From the NCBI GenBank assembly GCA_000955875.1, contig JYOE01000014.1:217328-281327 (forward strand): a DNA stretch of 64,000 nt, read 5' to 3'. Each line of letters opens with the position of its first letter. Positions within the stretch are counted from its first letter, which is position 1. The position numbers and the translations under genes were made by a program. The stretch comes from Terrabacter sp. 28. Lineage in GTDB: Bacteria > Actinomycetota > Actinomycetes > Actinomycetales > Dermatophilaceae. Of the stretch, positions 29,616 to 37,886 are shown in pieces. Under the pieces are notes generated by a model. The model made no database searches, was not told the DNA's origin, and saw only the letters and a list, made by a program, of their open reading frames with translations.

Positions 29616-31324
29616 CCCAGACCGCCGACAAACTGAGTGCCGTTACCCTTTCGTTCAACGGTGCATCGCCCGACGTGTTGACGTGCATCGCGAATCTGTC
29701 GAATGATGAGGTTTTCACTCCACCTAGCCTGGCCAAGGACATTCTCGACACAATCGAGGAGGCATGGGCTGCCGCGAACGACGGCACATCAATTTGGACT
29801 GACAGCACCGTCACCTTTCTAGACCCCTTCACCAAATCGGGGGTATTCCTCCGCGAGATCACGAGCCGACTCGTTGAGGGGCTTGCTGACGAACTCCCAG
29901 ACCTCCAGGATCGCGTTAACCACATCCTGACCAAGCAAGTCTTTGGAATTGGAGTCACCCGCCTGACCAGCCTGCTTGCGCGCCGCAGTCTCTACTGTTC
30001 GAAGTTCGCCAATGGAGAGCACTCCGTGGTCACGACGTTCGGCGAAGGCGACGGATACGGAAATGCCGACGGCCATATTTGGTTTGACCGCCTAGAGCAC
30101 ACTTGGACCGGCGGCACAGAGTGGGTCTATACGGCTGATGCCGATGGCAACCAGATCCGGAAGTTCACGAACAGCAGATGCAGGTTCTGCGGCGCCAGTC
30201 AGTCGACTCTCGACCGAGGTGGCGACGCAGAGTCGCACGCGTACGCCTTCATTCATACGGACGACATTAAGGCACGAGTTGCCGAGCTCTTGGGAGAAGA
30301 AATGCAGTTCGACGTGATTATCGGCAACCCGCCCTACCAGCTCGAGGACGGAGGCTACGGCACCAGCGCTGCCCCGATCTATCAAAAGTTCGTGCAGCAA
30401 GCGAAGGCCTTGGACCCCCGCCTTCTCTCTATGATTATTCCGTCCCGCTGGTTCACTGGCGGCAAGGGCTTGGACGATTTTCGTGAAGCCATGCTCACAG
30501 ATGACCGACTGAGGTCCATCGATGACTACTTGACGGCGTCTGACGTTTTCAGCGGCGTGGGCTTGAAGGGTGGCGTTTGCTACTTCCTCTGGGACCGCGA
30601 CAGGCCTGGCGATTGCCGCGTCACGACTCACCTGAAGGGCTGGGAGGACTCGACTGCCACGCGACCGCTGCTCGAAAAGGGGGCGGATGTCTTTGTCCGT
30701 TTCAACGAGGGCGTGTCGATCCTGAAGAAGGTAATGGGCGTCGAGACCGGCCAGACCGACTCGCTGGAGCTGCCTGATGGGATGCGGTTCGAGGACTTGG
30801 TCAGCGCTCGTAAGCCATTTGGCCTGACTACAAGCTTCAAGGGCAAGACCACGAAGGGAGCCGGGGACGTGTCGGTCCACCAGAACGGCGGCCTCGGCTA
30901 CATCTCCCGCGCGCAAATCAAGGCGGGCCTGGGCCTCATCGACACCTGGAAGATCTTCGTCAGTTACGCAGCCCCGGGGACGGGTAACCGGGACACTTAC
31001 CCCCACCGGATCATCAGCACGCCCTTCCTTGGAGTGCCCGGGAGCATCTCTACAGAGACATACCTTGCGATCGGCCCGTTCGACTCCAAGGATCAGGTTG
31101 AGAGTGCCTTGTCCTATCTCTCCTGCCGACTGACGCGCCTGCTCATCCTCCTCCGTAAGTCCTCGCAGCACGTCACCAGCAAGGTCTATGGCTTTGTTCC
31201 GACCCAGACGTGGGACCGCATCTGGACGGATGAGGCGCTCTACGAGAAGTATGGCCTAACTCAAGAGGAGATTGATTTCATCGAGCAGATCGTCCGCCCG
31301 ATGGCAGGTGAATCCGATGACTAA
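29612..31324 (+). CDS. Eco57I-type methyltransferase subunit with NPPY but altered SAM motif
   Basis: A 570-residue protein. Motif X is NDEVFTPPSLAKDILD (31-46). The motif I position reads LDPFTKSGVFLREI (70-83) instead of DPACGSG. Catalytic motif IV is present: VIIGNPPYQ with N239-P-P-Y242. Between them is a putative zinc knuckle (C190-x2-C193 followed by His residues near SHAYAFIH). The C-terminal half should be the target-recognition region. It probably works as a heterodimer with the preceding half-methyltransferase. The stop overlaps the helicase gene by 8 bp, so the three genes are translated together. Confidence 0.82.
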   Translation: MTQTADKLSAVTLSFNGASPDVLTCIANLSNDEVFTPPSLAKDILDTIEEAWAAANDGTSIWTDSTVTFLDPFTKSGVFLREITSRLVEGLADELPDLQDRVNHILTKQVFGIGVTRLTSLLARRSLYCSKFANGEHSVVTTFGEGDGYGNADGHIWFDRLEHTWTGGTEWVYTADADGNQIRKFTNSRCRFCGASQSTLDRGGDAESHAYAFIHTDDIKARVAELLGEEMQFDVIIGNPPYQLEDGGYGTSAAPIYQKFVQQAKALDPRLLSMIIPSRWFTGGKGLDDFREAMLTDDRLRSIDDYLTASDVFSGVGLKGGVCYFLWDRDRPGDCRVTTHLKGWEDSTATRPLLEKGADVFVRFNEGVSILKKVMGVETGQTDSLELPDGMRFEDLVSARKPFGLTTSFKGKTTKGAGDVSVHQNGGLGYISRAQIKAGLGLIDTWKIFVSYAAPGTGNRDTYPHRIISTPFLGVPGSISTETYLAIGPFDSKDQVESALSYLSCRLTRLLILLRKSSQHVTSKVYGFVPTQTWDRIWTDEALYEKYGLTQEEIDFIEQIVRPMAGESDD

Positions 31325-33878
31325 GTCGGTCGAGGAACTCCTACCGATCAAGCCCGACGCGCAGCTTCGGATCTACGCCTGGTCTACCGTTGAGGTGCCA
31401 AAGCGAGCCGGTTGCCTGAAGGTGGGACAAACCGCCTTCGACGTCAACGCACGCATCAAGCAATCCCAGGGCCAGAATCCCGTCGCATACACCCTCGAGG
31501 TCGATGAGTCGGCCGTCCGAAACGACGGCTCGTTCTTCCGGGATCACGATGTTCGTGAGCGCCTGAGGCAAAAAGGGTTCAAGAACCCCGAACTTGAGTG
31601 GATGGCGTGCTCAGCCGCGGACGTGAAGCAGGCCATCGTAGAGTTGCGCGAGGGCCTGAAGCTGACGGGCACCCACCACGAGACCTTCGCAATGCGCGCC
31701 GAACAGCAGGCCGCCGTCGACAAGACCTTCTACTACTTCTCGACCGCCTGGGAGGACGCAAAGGACAGCGTCCCGCGCTTCCTGTGGAACGCAAAGATGC
31801 GCTTCGGTAAAACGTTCGCGACCTACCAGCTCGCGAAGAGGTTAGGATCACACGCCGGAAAGCCGCCCAAGGTGCTGGTCGTCACCTTCAAGCCGGCAGT
31901 CGAGGATGCTTGGCAGACCGATCTCGAGTCGCACGTGGACTTCAACGGCTGGCAGTACATGTCCGCGAAACAAGGGACCGACCCGACCTCCGCAGACTCC
32001 GAGAAACCCCTCGTCTACTTCGGCTCATTCCAAGACCTCCTCGGCCGCGACAAGGTTGGCAACATTAAGGCCAAAAACGAGTGGCTGCATACCACCAACT
32101 GGGATCTGGTCGTCTTCGATGAATACCACTTTGGCGCGTGGCGTGACTCAGCCAAAGAACTGTTCGAGGGCGAGGACGACTTGCAGGTCAAGAAGGAGAT
32201 CGCGGCAGAATACGGCGCCGACATCGATACGTACAACGAGAGCCTCGACGAGCTGAGCGAAGACGAGGCGGAGTTCTTGCCGATCACTACCCAAGCATTC
32301 CTGTACTTGTCCGGTACGCCCTTCAAGGCTCTAGCGAACGGCGAGTTCGATGACTTCAACATCTTTAACTGGACCTATACCGACGAGCAGCGAGCAAAGC
32401 AGTCCTTCGCCGAGGCCAAACCCAACGAGTGGAATCCGTACAAGGCGCTTCCGGAGATGCGGCTCCTGACCTATCAGATGCCAGACGAACTGCTCGCCAT
32501 CGCGAGCCAAGGAGAGTTCGATGAGTTCGACCTCAACGCCTTCTTCGCTGCAACCGGCACTGGCGGGGCCGCAGAGTTTAAGCACAAGGACGACGTTCAG
32601 AAGTGGCTCGACATTATCCGCGGCGCCTACAAGCCCCACCAACTGGACGGCCTCAAGGGGTCCCGACCACCCTTTCCATACTCAGATGTGCGCCTGTTGC
32701 CACACCTGAACCACGCCTTCTGGTTCCTCCCGAACGTGGCATCGTGCCACGCCATGGCAAACCTCCTCGCCGAGCAGCAGAACGTCTTCTGGCACGACTA
32801 CACGGTCCTGACGGTCGCTGGGTCTTCTGCCGGTGTCGGGCTTGACGCCCTGCCTCCGGTACGCGAGGCCATAGGCAACGGCCATGACACGAAGACGATC
32901 ACTTTGTCATGCGGCAAACTCACAACCGGCGTTTCAGTGCCTCAGTGGTCCTCCATCCTGATGTTGAAGAACTTGAAGTCTCCGGAGACCTACTTCCAGG
33001 CGGCATTCAGGGTGCAAACACCCTGGTCGATCAAGAACCCGAACGGCGACAACCCCGAGGAAGAGGAGGTCCTGAAGCCCGTGTGCTTCGTCTTCGACTT
33101 TGCGCCGACTCGAGCGCTGCGTCAGATGAGCGATTACGGGATGGGCCTATCGCCGCACGAGCCAAACCCTGAGCACGCGGTCGAGGAGCTCGTCTCATTC
33201 CTTCCCGTCCTGGCATACGACGGCTCCCACATGACCCAAGTGGACGCGGCCGCGATTTTGGACATCGCGATGTCCGGCACCTCCGCGACACTCCTGGCCC
33301 GGCGCTGGGAATCGGCCCTCCTCGTCAACGTCGACAACGAAACCTTGAAGAAGATCCTCGCGAATGAGAAGGCGCTTGAGGCAGTTATGAATATTGAGGG
33401 CTTCCGCGCCCTCGGCGACAACATCATAGAAACCGTAATAAACAAGTCCGAGAAGGTTAAGGACACGAAGAAAGGGAAGGGTGAAAGCCTCACAGAAAAG
33501 GAAAAGAAGGAGCTTTCCGCGGAAGAAAAAGAGTACAAATCGAAGCGGAAGCTGATCCAGGAGAAGTTGATAAAGTTTGCGACGCGAATTCCCGCGTTCA
33601 TGTACCTGACCGATTTTCGCGAGAACACCCTTCAGGATGTCATCACCAAGATCGAGCCTGGGCTGTTCCGAACGGTCACAGGTCTCACTGTTGAAGACTT
33701 CGGCCTGCTGGTCTCTCTAAACGTCTTCAACTCCGCGCACATGAACCAAGCCGTATTCGCCTTCCGCCGCTACGAAGACGCGAGCCTGTCATACACAGGG
33801 ATCCAATCCCACGAGGGACTCCGCAGATGGGGTCTGTACGACACAGTCGTAGCCAAGGATGACGAGTTGGTCCACTGA
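31317..33878 (+). CDS. GIY-YIG (T5orf172-like) nuclease fused to SF2 helicase, restriction subunit
   Basis: An 853-residue protein. Residues 17-85 resemble a GIY-YIG/T5orf172 nuclease (RIYAW, GCLKVGQTAFDVNARIKQ). Residues 125-620 are a superfamily-2 helicase with Walker A WNAKMRFGKT (157-166), DEYH box D268-E-Y-H271, a later ITTQAFLYLSGTP motif and the RecA2 segment TGVSVPQW...AFRVQTPW. A Lys/Glu-rich coiled linker covers about 705-745. It is the likely DNA-cutting translocase of the cassette. The ATG at 31317 was chosen because it overlaps the methyltransferase end and precedes the nuclease domain directly. Confidence 0.8.
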   Translation: MTKSVEELLPIKPDAQLRIYAWSTVEVPKRAGCLKVGQTAFDVNARIKQSQGQNPVAYTLEVDESAVRNDGSFFRDHDVRERLRQKGFKNPELEWMACSAADVKQAIVELREGLKLTGTHHETFAMRAEQQAAVDKTFYYFSTAWEDAKDSVPRFLWNAKMRFGKTFATYQLAKRLGSHAGKPPKVLVVTFKPAVEDAWQTDLESHVDFNGWQYMSAKQGTDPTSADSEKPLVYFGSFQDLLGRDKVGNIKAKNEWLHTTNWDLVVFDEYHFGAWRDSAKELFEGEDDLQVKKEIAAEYGADIDTYNESLDELSEDEAEFLPITTQAFLYLSGTPFKALANGEFDDFNIFNWTYTDEQRAKQSFAEAKPNEWNPYKALPEMRLLTYQMPDELLAIASQGEFDEFDLNAFFAATGTGGAAEFKHKDDVQKWLDIIRGAYKPHQLDGLKGSRPPFPYSDVRLLPHLNHAFWFLPNVASCHAMANLLAEQQNVFWHDYTVLTVAGSSAGVGLDALPPVREAIGNGHDTKTITLSCGKLTTGVSVPQWSSILMLKNLKSPETYFQAAFRVQTPWSIKNPNGDNPEEEEVLKPVCFVFDFAPTRALRQMSDYGMGLSPHEPNPEHAVEELVSFLPVLAYDGSHMTQVDAAAILDIAMSGTSATLLARRWESALLVNVDNETLKKILANEKALEAVMNIEGFRALGDNIIETVINKSEKVKDTKKGKGESLTEKEKKELSAEEKEYKSKRKLIQEKLIKFATRIPAFMYLTDFRENTLQDVITKIEPGLFRTVTGLTVEDFGLLVSLNVFNSAHMNQAVFAFRRYEDASLSYTGIQSHEGLRRWGLYDTVVAKDDELVH

Positions 33879-34284
33879 CACCAGCCACACTGCCTGCAGA
33901 ATTCTGGCCCGACAGGCAAGCGAACCACGAGACGGGCACACGCGGCCACCGCGGACTTGAACATCTCTCCGACGTGTGGGAACTCGCGACAAGCGCCTTG
34001 CCTTGGTGAGGATTGTCTTTTCTCCGTCAAGGCGCCGGCTTCGCCGGCGCGAGGCCCAACTGCGGGCGGCGCTGGCGCGCCGTCCTCGCCCGGGCCCAGG
34101 CACAACTGGCCGGGATACGAGGGAGCCCGGCACCCTGCAGCCTCATCGTCCGGATCCCGGCCGGCGCGTCAAGGGCGCAAAGCGTCGCTTCGCGATCGAG
34201 CAAGCTCGACCCTTGACCCACCGCCCGGGATCCTGGTGCTGGCCGCTATCAGGGTGCCGGGGAGGTGTGGCGCGTGGCTCTCGT
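33879..34284. other. Non-coding right arm of the element with a GC hairpin
   Basis: This stretch has no convincing gene. A perfect hairpin GCGCCGG-CTTCG-CCGGCGC at 34032-34050 lies about 150 bases after the helicase stop and could terminate the cassette transcript. The remaining sequence is high-GC, unlike the cassette, so it probably belongs to the original element backbone near its att end. Confidence 0.5.
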
Positions 34285-34309
34285 TGATAGCGCTTCTGAT
34301 AGCAACGCG
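34285..34309. promoter_or_regulatory. Putative integrase arm sites, right end
   Basis: TGATAG at 34285-34290 and TGATAGCAACGCG at 34297-34309 repeat with 12-bp spacing, the same unit and spacing as at 9438-9461 by the integrase gene. They sit about 90 bp inside attR. Confidence 0.5.
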
Positions 34310-34400
34310 ACCACACAGAGCCAGCCGCGCCCGCGACCAACGCAGCCGGCCACGACTTGGGTGGCGACGCACCGGGACGCGGGCCAAGGGCCGCCGACAC

Positions 34401-34446
34401 CTGAAAATCGGAAGGTCGGCGGTTCGACCCCGCCCCTGGCCACAAC
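34401..34446 (+). repeat. attR: 46-bp direct repeat, tRNA-Phe 3' remnant
   Basis: Identical to 9287-9332. The sequence before it does not complete a tRNA, so this is the displaced chromosomal 3' end left by integration. Confidence 0.95.
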
Positions 34447-34449
34447 CCA

Positions 34450-34488
34450 CGAAGCCGCAGGCTCAGAGCCCTCTGACCTGCGGCTTCG
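34450..34488 (+). terminator. Original tRNA-Phe terminator hairpin
   Basis: Stem arms CGAAGCCGCAGG...TCAGA and TCTGA...CCTGCGGCTTCG match the hairpin at 9336-9374 with two base differences. It lies where the tRNA terminator would have been before insertion. Confidence 0.75.
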
Positions 34489-34566
34489 TCGTTTCCTCCG
34501 TCGCTCGACAGGCCGGCCCCGGGCAGGATCAGCGCGATCGTGACTGTCGACCGGCCGGCTGGGATC

Positions 34567-36381
34567 TCAGGGGGATGGAAGCAAGGCGTCCCTCGAAGGG
34601 TCGGCAACGGCGCTCGGAGCCGTCAACGCGGCCAGGGCTGCAGGGCCGACGGGATCCTCAGCGAGCAGCGGGAGCACGGCGACGCGCGGGCAGAGACGAC
34701 TGACGCGAGCGAGCGGAGCGGTCTCGGCTCGGGCCCGCGTGCGCAGGAACGGTGAGGTCGGCGCCGCCGCGGTGAGGCTGGCGTTGACGACCCAGGCCCA
34801 GGGTGTGATGCCGGCACGACCGAGGTCGTCGCGCAGCTCCTCGGCCTCCAGCACGGGCGTCGTCTCGGGGAGGGTGACGATGATGACCTTGGTCTGGGCC
34901 GGGTCCTGCAGCCGCATCAGCGGGGTGACGAACCGTGCGCCCTCGGTCATCTGACGGGTGATCTCGCGATGGTAGGAACCTGTGGCATCCAGGAGCAGCA
35001 GCGTGTGTCCGGTCGGCGCGGTGTCGAGCACGACGAACTGCTTGCGGGCCCGGAAGACCACGTGGGAGAACTGCTGGAACACGGCAACCTCGTCGGTGCA
35101 CGGCGACTTCAGGTCCTCGGCCAGCGCTGCCCTGCCCGCATCGTCGAGGGCCTTGCCCTTGCCGGCCATGACCCGGGACCGGTACTCGGTGATCGCCTGC
35201 TGCGGGTCGATCCGTTCGACGGTGAGGTTCTCGACCCGGGCCTGCAACGTCTCGCCCAGGTGGGCCGCGGGATCGGTTGTCGTGAGGAGGACTTCATGGC
35301 CGCGGTTGGCCAGCTCGACGGCCACCGCGGCGGCCACCGTGGTCTTGCCGACCCCGCCCTTGCCCATGCACATCACGAGGCCGTGCCCGTCCCTCTCGAG
35401 GTCGTCGACGAGGTCACGCAGGCCGACTGCGCCCAGGGGCAGCGACACGGTCTCGCCACTGGCCCCACCCCGCGCAGCGGATGCCGGGCCGAGGAGCGCT
35501 CGGAGCGCCGGGACACCAACGGTGTTGAAGGGCAGCAGCGGCAGCGTGGTCCTCGGCAGCGCGGAAAGGTCCGCCGGAATCGCGTTCAGCGCTGCCTGCT
35601 CGCGAAGACGAATGGCCTCCGTCAGCTCATCCGCATCATCGTCGGCCGCAGACGCCGGCATGACGCCGTTGACGATGACGTGGGCGTTCGTCATGCCCAG
35701 CGCCCGCAGCTCCTCGTAGGTCCGGGCGGCTTCCCCGATGGCGGATCGCTGCGGCCTGGTGACCAGGACGAGTCGGGTGCGTGCCGGGTCGGTCAGCGCG
35801 GCGAGCGCGCCGGCATAGTCGCGGCGGAGACGGTCGAGGCCGGCCACCGGGCCGAGGCAAGAGACGTCGCCCTTGCCGTCCGACAGGTAGCTCGTCCACT
35901 CGCCCGGGAGCTGGAGAAGGCGGATCGTGTGCCCCGTGGGAGCGGTGTCGAACAGGACGTGGTCGTACGCGGCGGTGGCGCCCTCTCCCGCAAGCAGGGT
36001 GGTGAACTCGTTGAAGGAGGCGATCTCCGTGGTGCACGCCCCGGAGAGCTGCTCTGTCATCGCGGAGATCTCGTCAGCGGGAAGCACGTCCCGGACCGGG
36101 TCGATGATGGCTGCGCGGTAGGCGTCCGCGGCCTGCTGCGGGTCGATCTCCAGGGCTTCCAGGCCAGGCACGGTGGGGACCGCGGAGATCGTGTTGCCGA
36201 TCGTCACGTCGAAGACCTGCCCGACGTTGGATGCCGGGTCGGTGCTCGTCAGCAGCACCGTGCGACCCTGCTCGACCAACCAGACCGCGGTCGCGCAGGC
36301 GAGCGACGTCTTGCCGACGCCGCCCTTGCCGGTGAAGAACACGAAGCGGGGCAACGCCTCGAGGAACGGTAAACCAGTCAT
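34567..36381 (-). CDS. arsA: ArsA-type anion-pump ATPase (duplicated)
   Basis: A 604-residue protein of two homologous halves. Each has a deviant P-loop (FTGKGGVGKTS near 17-26; MGKGGVGKTTV near 337-347) and the DTAPTGHT signature. ArsA drives arsenite export with ArsB; the half-site cysteines are probably CTTEIA and CTDEVA. No arsB, arsD or arsR is nearby, so it may act with a distant pump or have a Get3-like role. The ATG at 36381 follows GGAGAGG; a longer frame is rejected. It is the first chromosomal gene to the right of the element. Confidence 0.9.
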   Translation of the reverse strand: MTGLPFLEALPRFVFFTGKGGVGKTSLACATAVWLVEQGRTVLLTSTDPASNVGQVFDVTIGNTISAVPTVPGLEALEIDPQQAADAYRAAIIDPVRDVLPADEISAMTEQLSGACTTEIASFNEFTTLLAGEGATAAYDHVLFDTAPTGHTIRLLQLPGEWTSYLSDGKGDVSCLGPVAGLDRLRRDYAGALAALTDPARTRLVLVTRPQRSAIGEAARTYEELRALGMTNAHVIVNGVMPASAADDDADELTEAIRLREQAALNAIPADLSALPRTTLPLLPFNTVGVPALRALLGPASAARGGASGETVSLPLGAVGLRDLVDDLERDGHGLVMCMGKGGVGKTTVAAAVAVELANRGHEVLLTTTDPAAHLGETLQARVENLTVERIDPQQAITEYRSRVMAGKGKALDDAGRAALAEDLKSPCTDEVAVFQQFSHVVFRARKQFVVLDTAPTGHTLLLLDATGSYHREITRQMTEGARFVTPLMRLQDPAQTKVIIVTLPETTPVLEAEELRDDLGRAGITPWAWVVNASLTAAAPTSPFLRTRARAETAPLARVSRLCPRVAVLPLLAEDPVGPAALAALTAPSAVADPSRDALLPSP

Positions 36382-36605
36382 CAGCGGCAGCCTCTCCGCG
36401 GTCCGCGCCCAACGGCAACGGAGCGCAGTCGCTACTTCCACGGTGGCAGCCAGGGCGATCGGTGTCGATGGACTGAGGCGAAGTTCACGGAAGGGCCTCC
36501 ACCGGACCACCGGACCATGATGCCCCGCCGCACAGCGGGGTTAGCAGGTTGTTAGCGGTCCTGCGTTGGCTCCTCCCCGGAAAGCCCCCCACCCAAGGAG
36601 AAGCC

Positions 36606-36980
36606 ATGAAGCACACGTCCCGCGTCCGCCGCATCCAGGCTCTGGCCGTGTCGGCCGCGCTGGCCGGCGGCCTCGCCGTCGCTGCCGCACCCTCGGCCCT
36701 GGCGGCCGACTGCTCGACCGCGTGGCAGGACCGCTCGAGCGGCAACAACAGCCTCAACCAGGGCGCCCCCATCAAGGCCGGCCCGCACGCCGAGTGCGGC
36801 ACGCGCTACACGCAGAGCGGCACCAGCAGCGGCGTCGAGCTCGACTGCTGGACGAAGAACACCGCTGGCAACATCTGGTGGCACCTGCGCCACATGGGCA
36901 CCGGCACCGTCGGTTGGGCCTACGAGGGCAACCTCTACTACTCGATCGTGCGCAACGACTCCAACCGCTGCCTGGCCTGA
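36606..36980 (+). CDS. Small secreted protein
   Basis: A 124-residue preprotein. The signal peptide has basic residues near KHTSRVRR, a hydrophobic core (ALAVSAALAGGLAVAAA) and a likely Ala-X-Ala cleavage near residue 36. The mature part of about 90 residues has four cysteines and several Trp/Gly turns (WWHLRHMGTGTVGWAYEGN), which resembles an SH3-like fold; no specific family is claimed. AAGGAG lies 5 bases before the ATG. Upstream, CCCCGC-N6-GCGGGG (36523-36540) forms a hairpin in the gap from arsA, purpose unknown. Confidence 0.75.
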   Translation: MKHTSRVRRIQALAVSAALAGGLAVAAAPSALAADCSTAWQDRSSGNNSLNQGAPIKAGPHAECGTRYTQSGTSSGVELDCWTKNTAGNIWWHLRHMGTGTVGWAYEGNLYYSIVRNDSNRCLA

Positions 36981-37055
36981 TCCGTCGCGGTGCGGCCCCA
37001 CGAGTCCCGGGGCCGCGCCGCGACGAGTCCACCTGTTCGTGGGTAACGTCACGAC

Positions 37056-37880
37056 ATGACGAGCACGACCGAGCAGACCTACGACCTCGACGGCATACGG
37101 CGGGGGCTCGAGACCGACGGCATCATCGCCTGCCGCGGCGCCTTCTCCACGGAGTGGGTCGCCCGGCTGCGCGAGGACATCGACGTCGCGTTCGACGAGG
37201 CCCGCTCCCGCGAGGGCGGCGCCGTCGGACGCGGGCCCAACCGGTGGTACGTCGAGATCCACCCCGAGGCGCTGCGCGGTTTCGTCGACCTCGTCGAGCA
37301 CCCGTGGGTCCGGACCGTGTGCGAGACCGTCCTCGGCCCCGACTACACGATCGTCGAGGTGGGCTTCGACACCCCGTTCCCCGGCGCGAAGGTGCAGCCG
37401 TGGCACCGCGACTTCCGCAGCCCCCGCGAGACGACGGAGGAGCACCGGCTCACCTCGCTCGCGTTCAACCTCACCACCGTCGACACGACCGATGAGATGG
37501 GACCCTTCGAGATCGCCCCGGGCACGCAGTGGGAACGGGGCGACACCTTCGACCACGAGCAGTTCCCGCCGGAGTCGGAGTACCCCCGCTACGAGGCGCT
37601 CGCGCAGCGCAAGTACCCGCAGGTCGGTGACATCTCCGCCCGCTCGGCGCTGACCATCCACCGCGGCACGCCCAACACCTCCACGGTCTCGCGGCCGGTG
37701 CTCGTGCTCGGCGTCGACGCGCCCGGTGCGGGCAACGACGCGCACCACGACGTCGCCGTGACCCACGGGTTCTGGGAGAGCCTGCCCCAGCGGGTGCGCG
37801 ACCACCTGGCCTGCCCCGTCGTCGACGAGCTGCGGCCCATCGTGCAGAAGCACGACATCGAGGGTCTGGTGATGGGCTGA
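37056..37880 (+). CDS. PhyH-family 2-oxoglutarate/Fe(II) dioxygenase
   Basis: A 274-residue phytanoyl-CoA dioxygenase-like protein. The iron site is H117-x-D119 (WHRD) and H202 (TIHRG), with R213 as the likely 2-oxoglutarate ligand. These enzymes hydroxylate varied small molecules; the substrate cannot be deduced. It appears monocistronic, with its stop 6 bases from that of the convergent nucleotidyltransferase. Confidence 0.85.
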   Translation: MTSTTEQTYDLDGIRRGLETDGIIACRGAFSTEWVARLREDIDVAFDEARSREGGAVGRGPNRWYVEIHPEALRGFVDLVEHPWVRTVCETVLGPDYTIVEVGFDTPFPGAKVQPWHRDFRSPRETTEEHRLTSLAFNLTTVDTTDEMGPFEIAPGTQWERGDTFDHEQFPPESEYPRYEALAQRKYPQVGDISARSALTIHRGTPNTSTVSRPVLVLGVDAPGAGNDAHHDVAVTHGFWESLPQRVRDHLACPVVDELRPIVQKHDIEGLVMG

Positions 37881-37886
37881 GCGACG

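Larger units (their letters stand above)
9287..34446. mobile_element. Integrative and conjugative element inserted in tRNA-Phe (about 25.2 kb)
   Basis: Ends are defined by a perfect 46-bp direct repeat covering the 3' part of tRNA-Phe. Inside lie, from the left, int, xis, a RepSA-type initiator, a WhiB-like protein, an FtsK/TraB-like translocase and a Pra-like protein. These are the core of actinomycete integrative and conjugative elements. They are followed by cargo (membrane GTPase pair, MFS/Scr1 block), a type IV secretion operon and a restriction-modification-like cassette. Nearly all genes before 28 kb run on the minus strand and the cassette runs on the plus strand. Genes flanking the repeats are chromosomal in character. 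Confidence 0.93.

Noticed and set aside
28112-34050. CRISPR or retron elements associated with the defence cassette
   Set aside because: No regularly spaced repeats, reverse transcriptase or msr/msd-like structure was seen.
34401-34446. A second tRNA-Phe gene
   Set aside because: Only the 3' half is present; the preceding bases do not form the 5' acceptor, D arm or anticodon stem.
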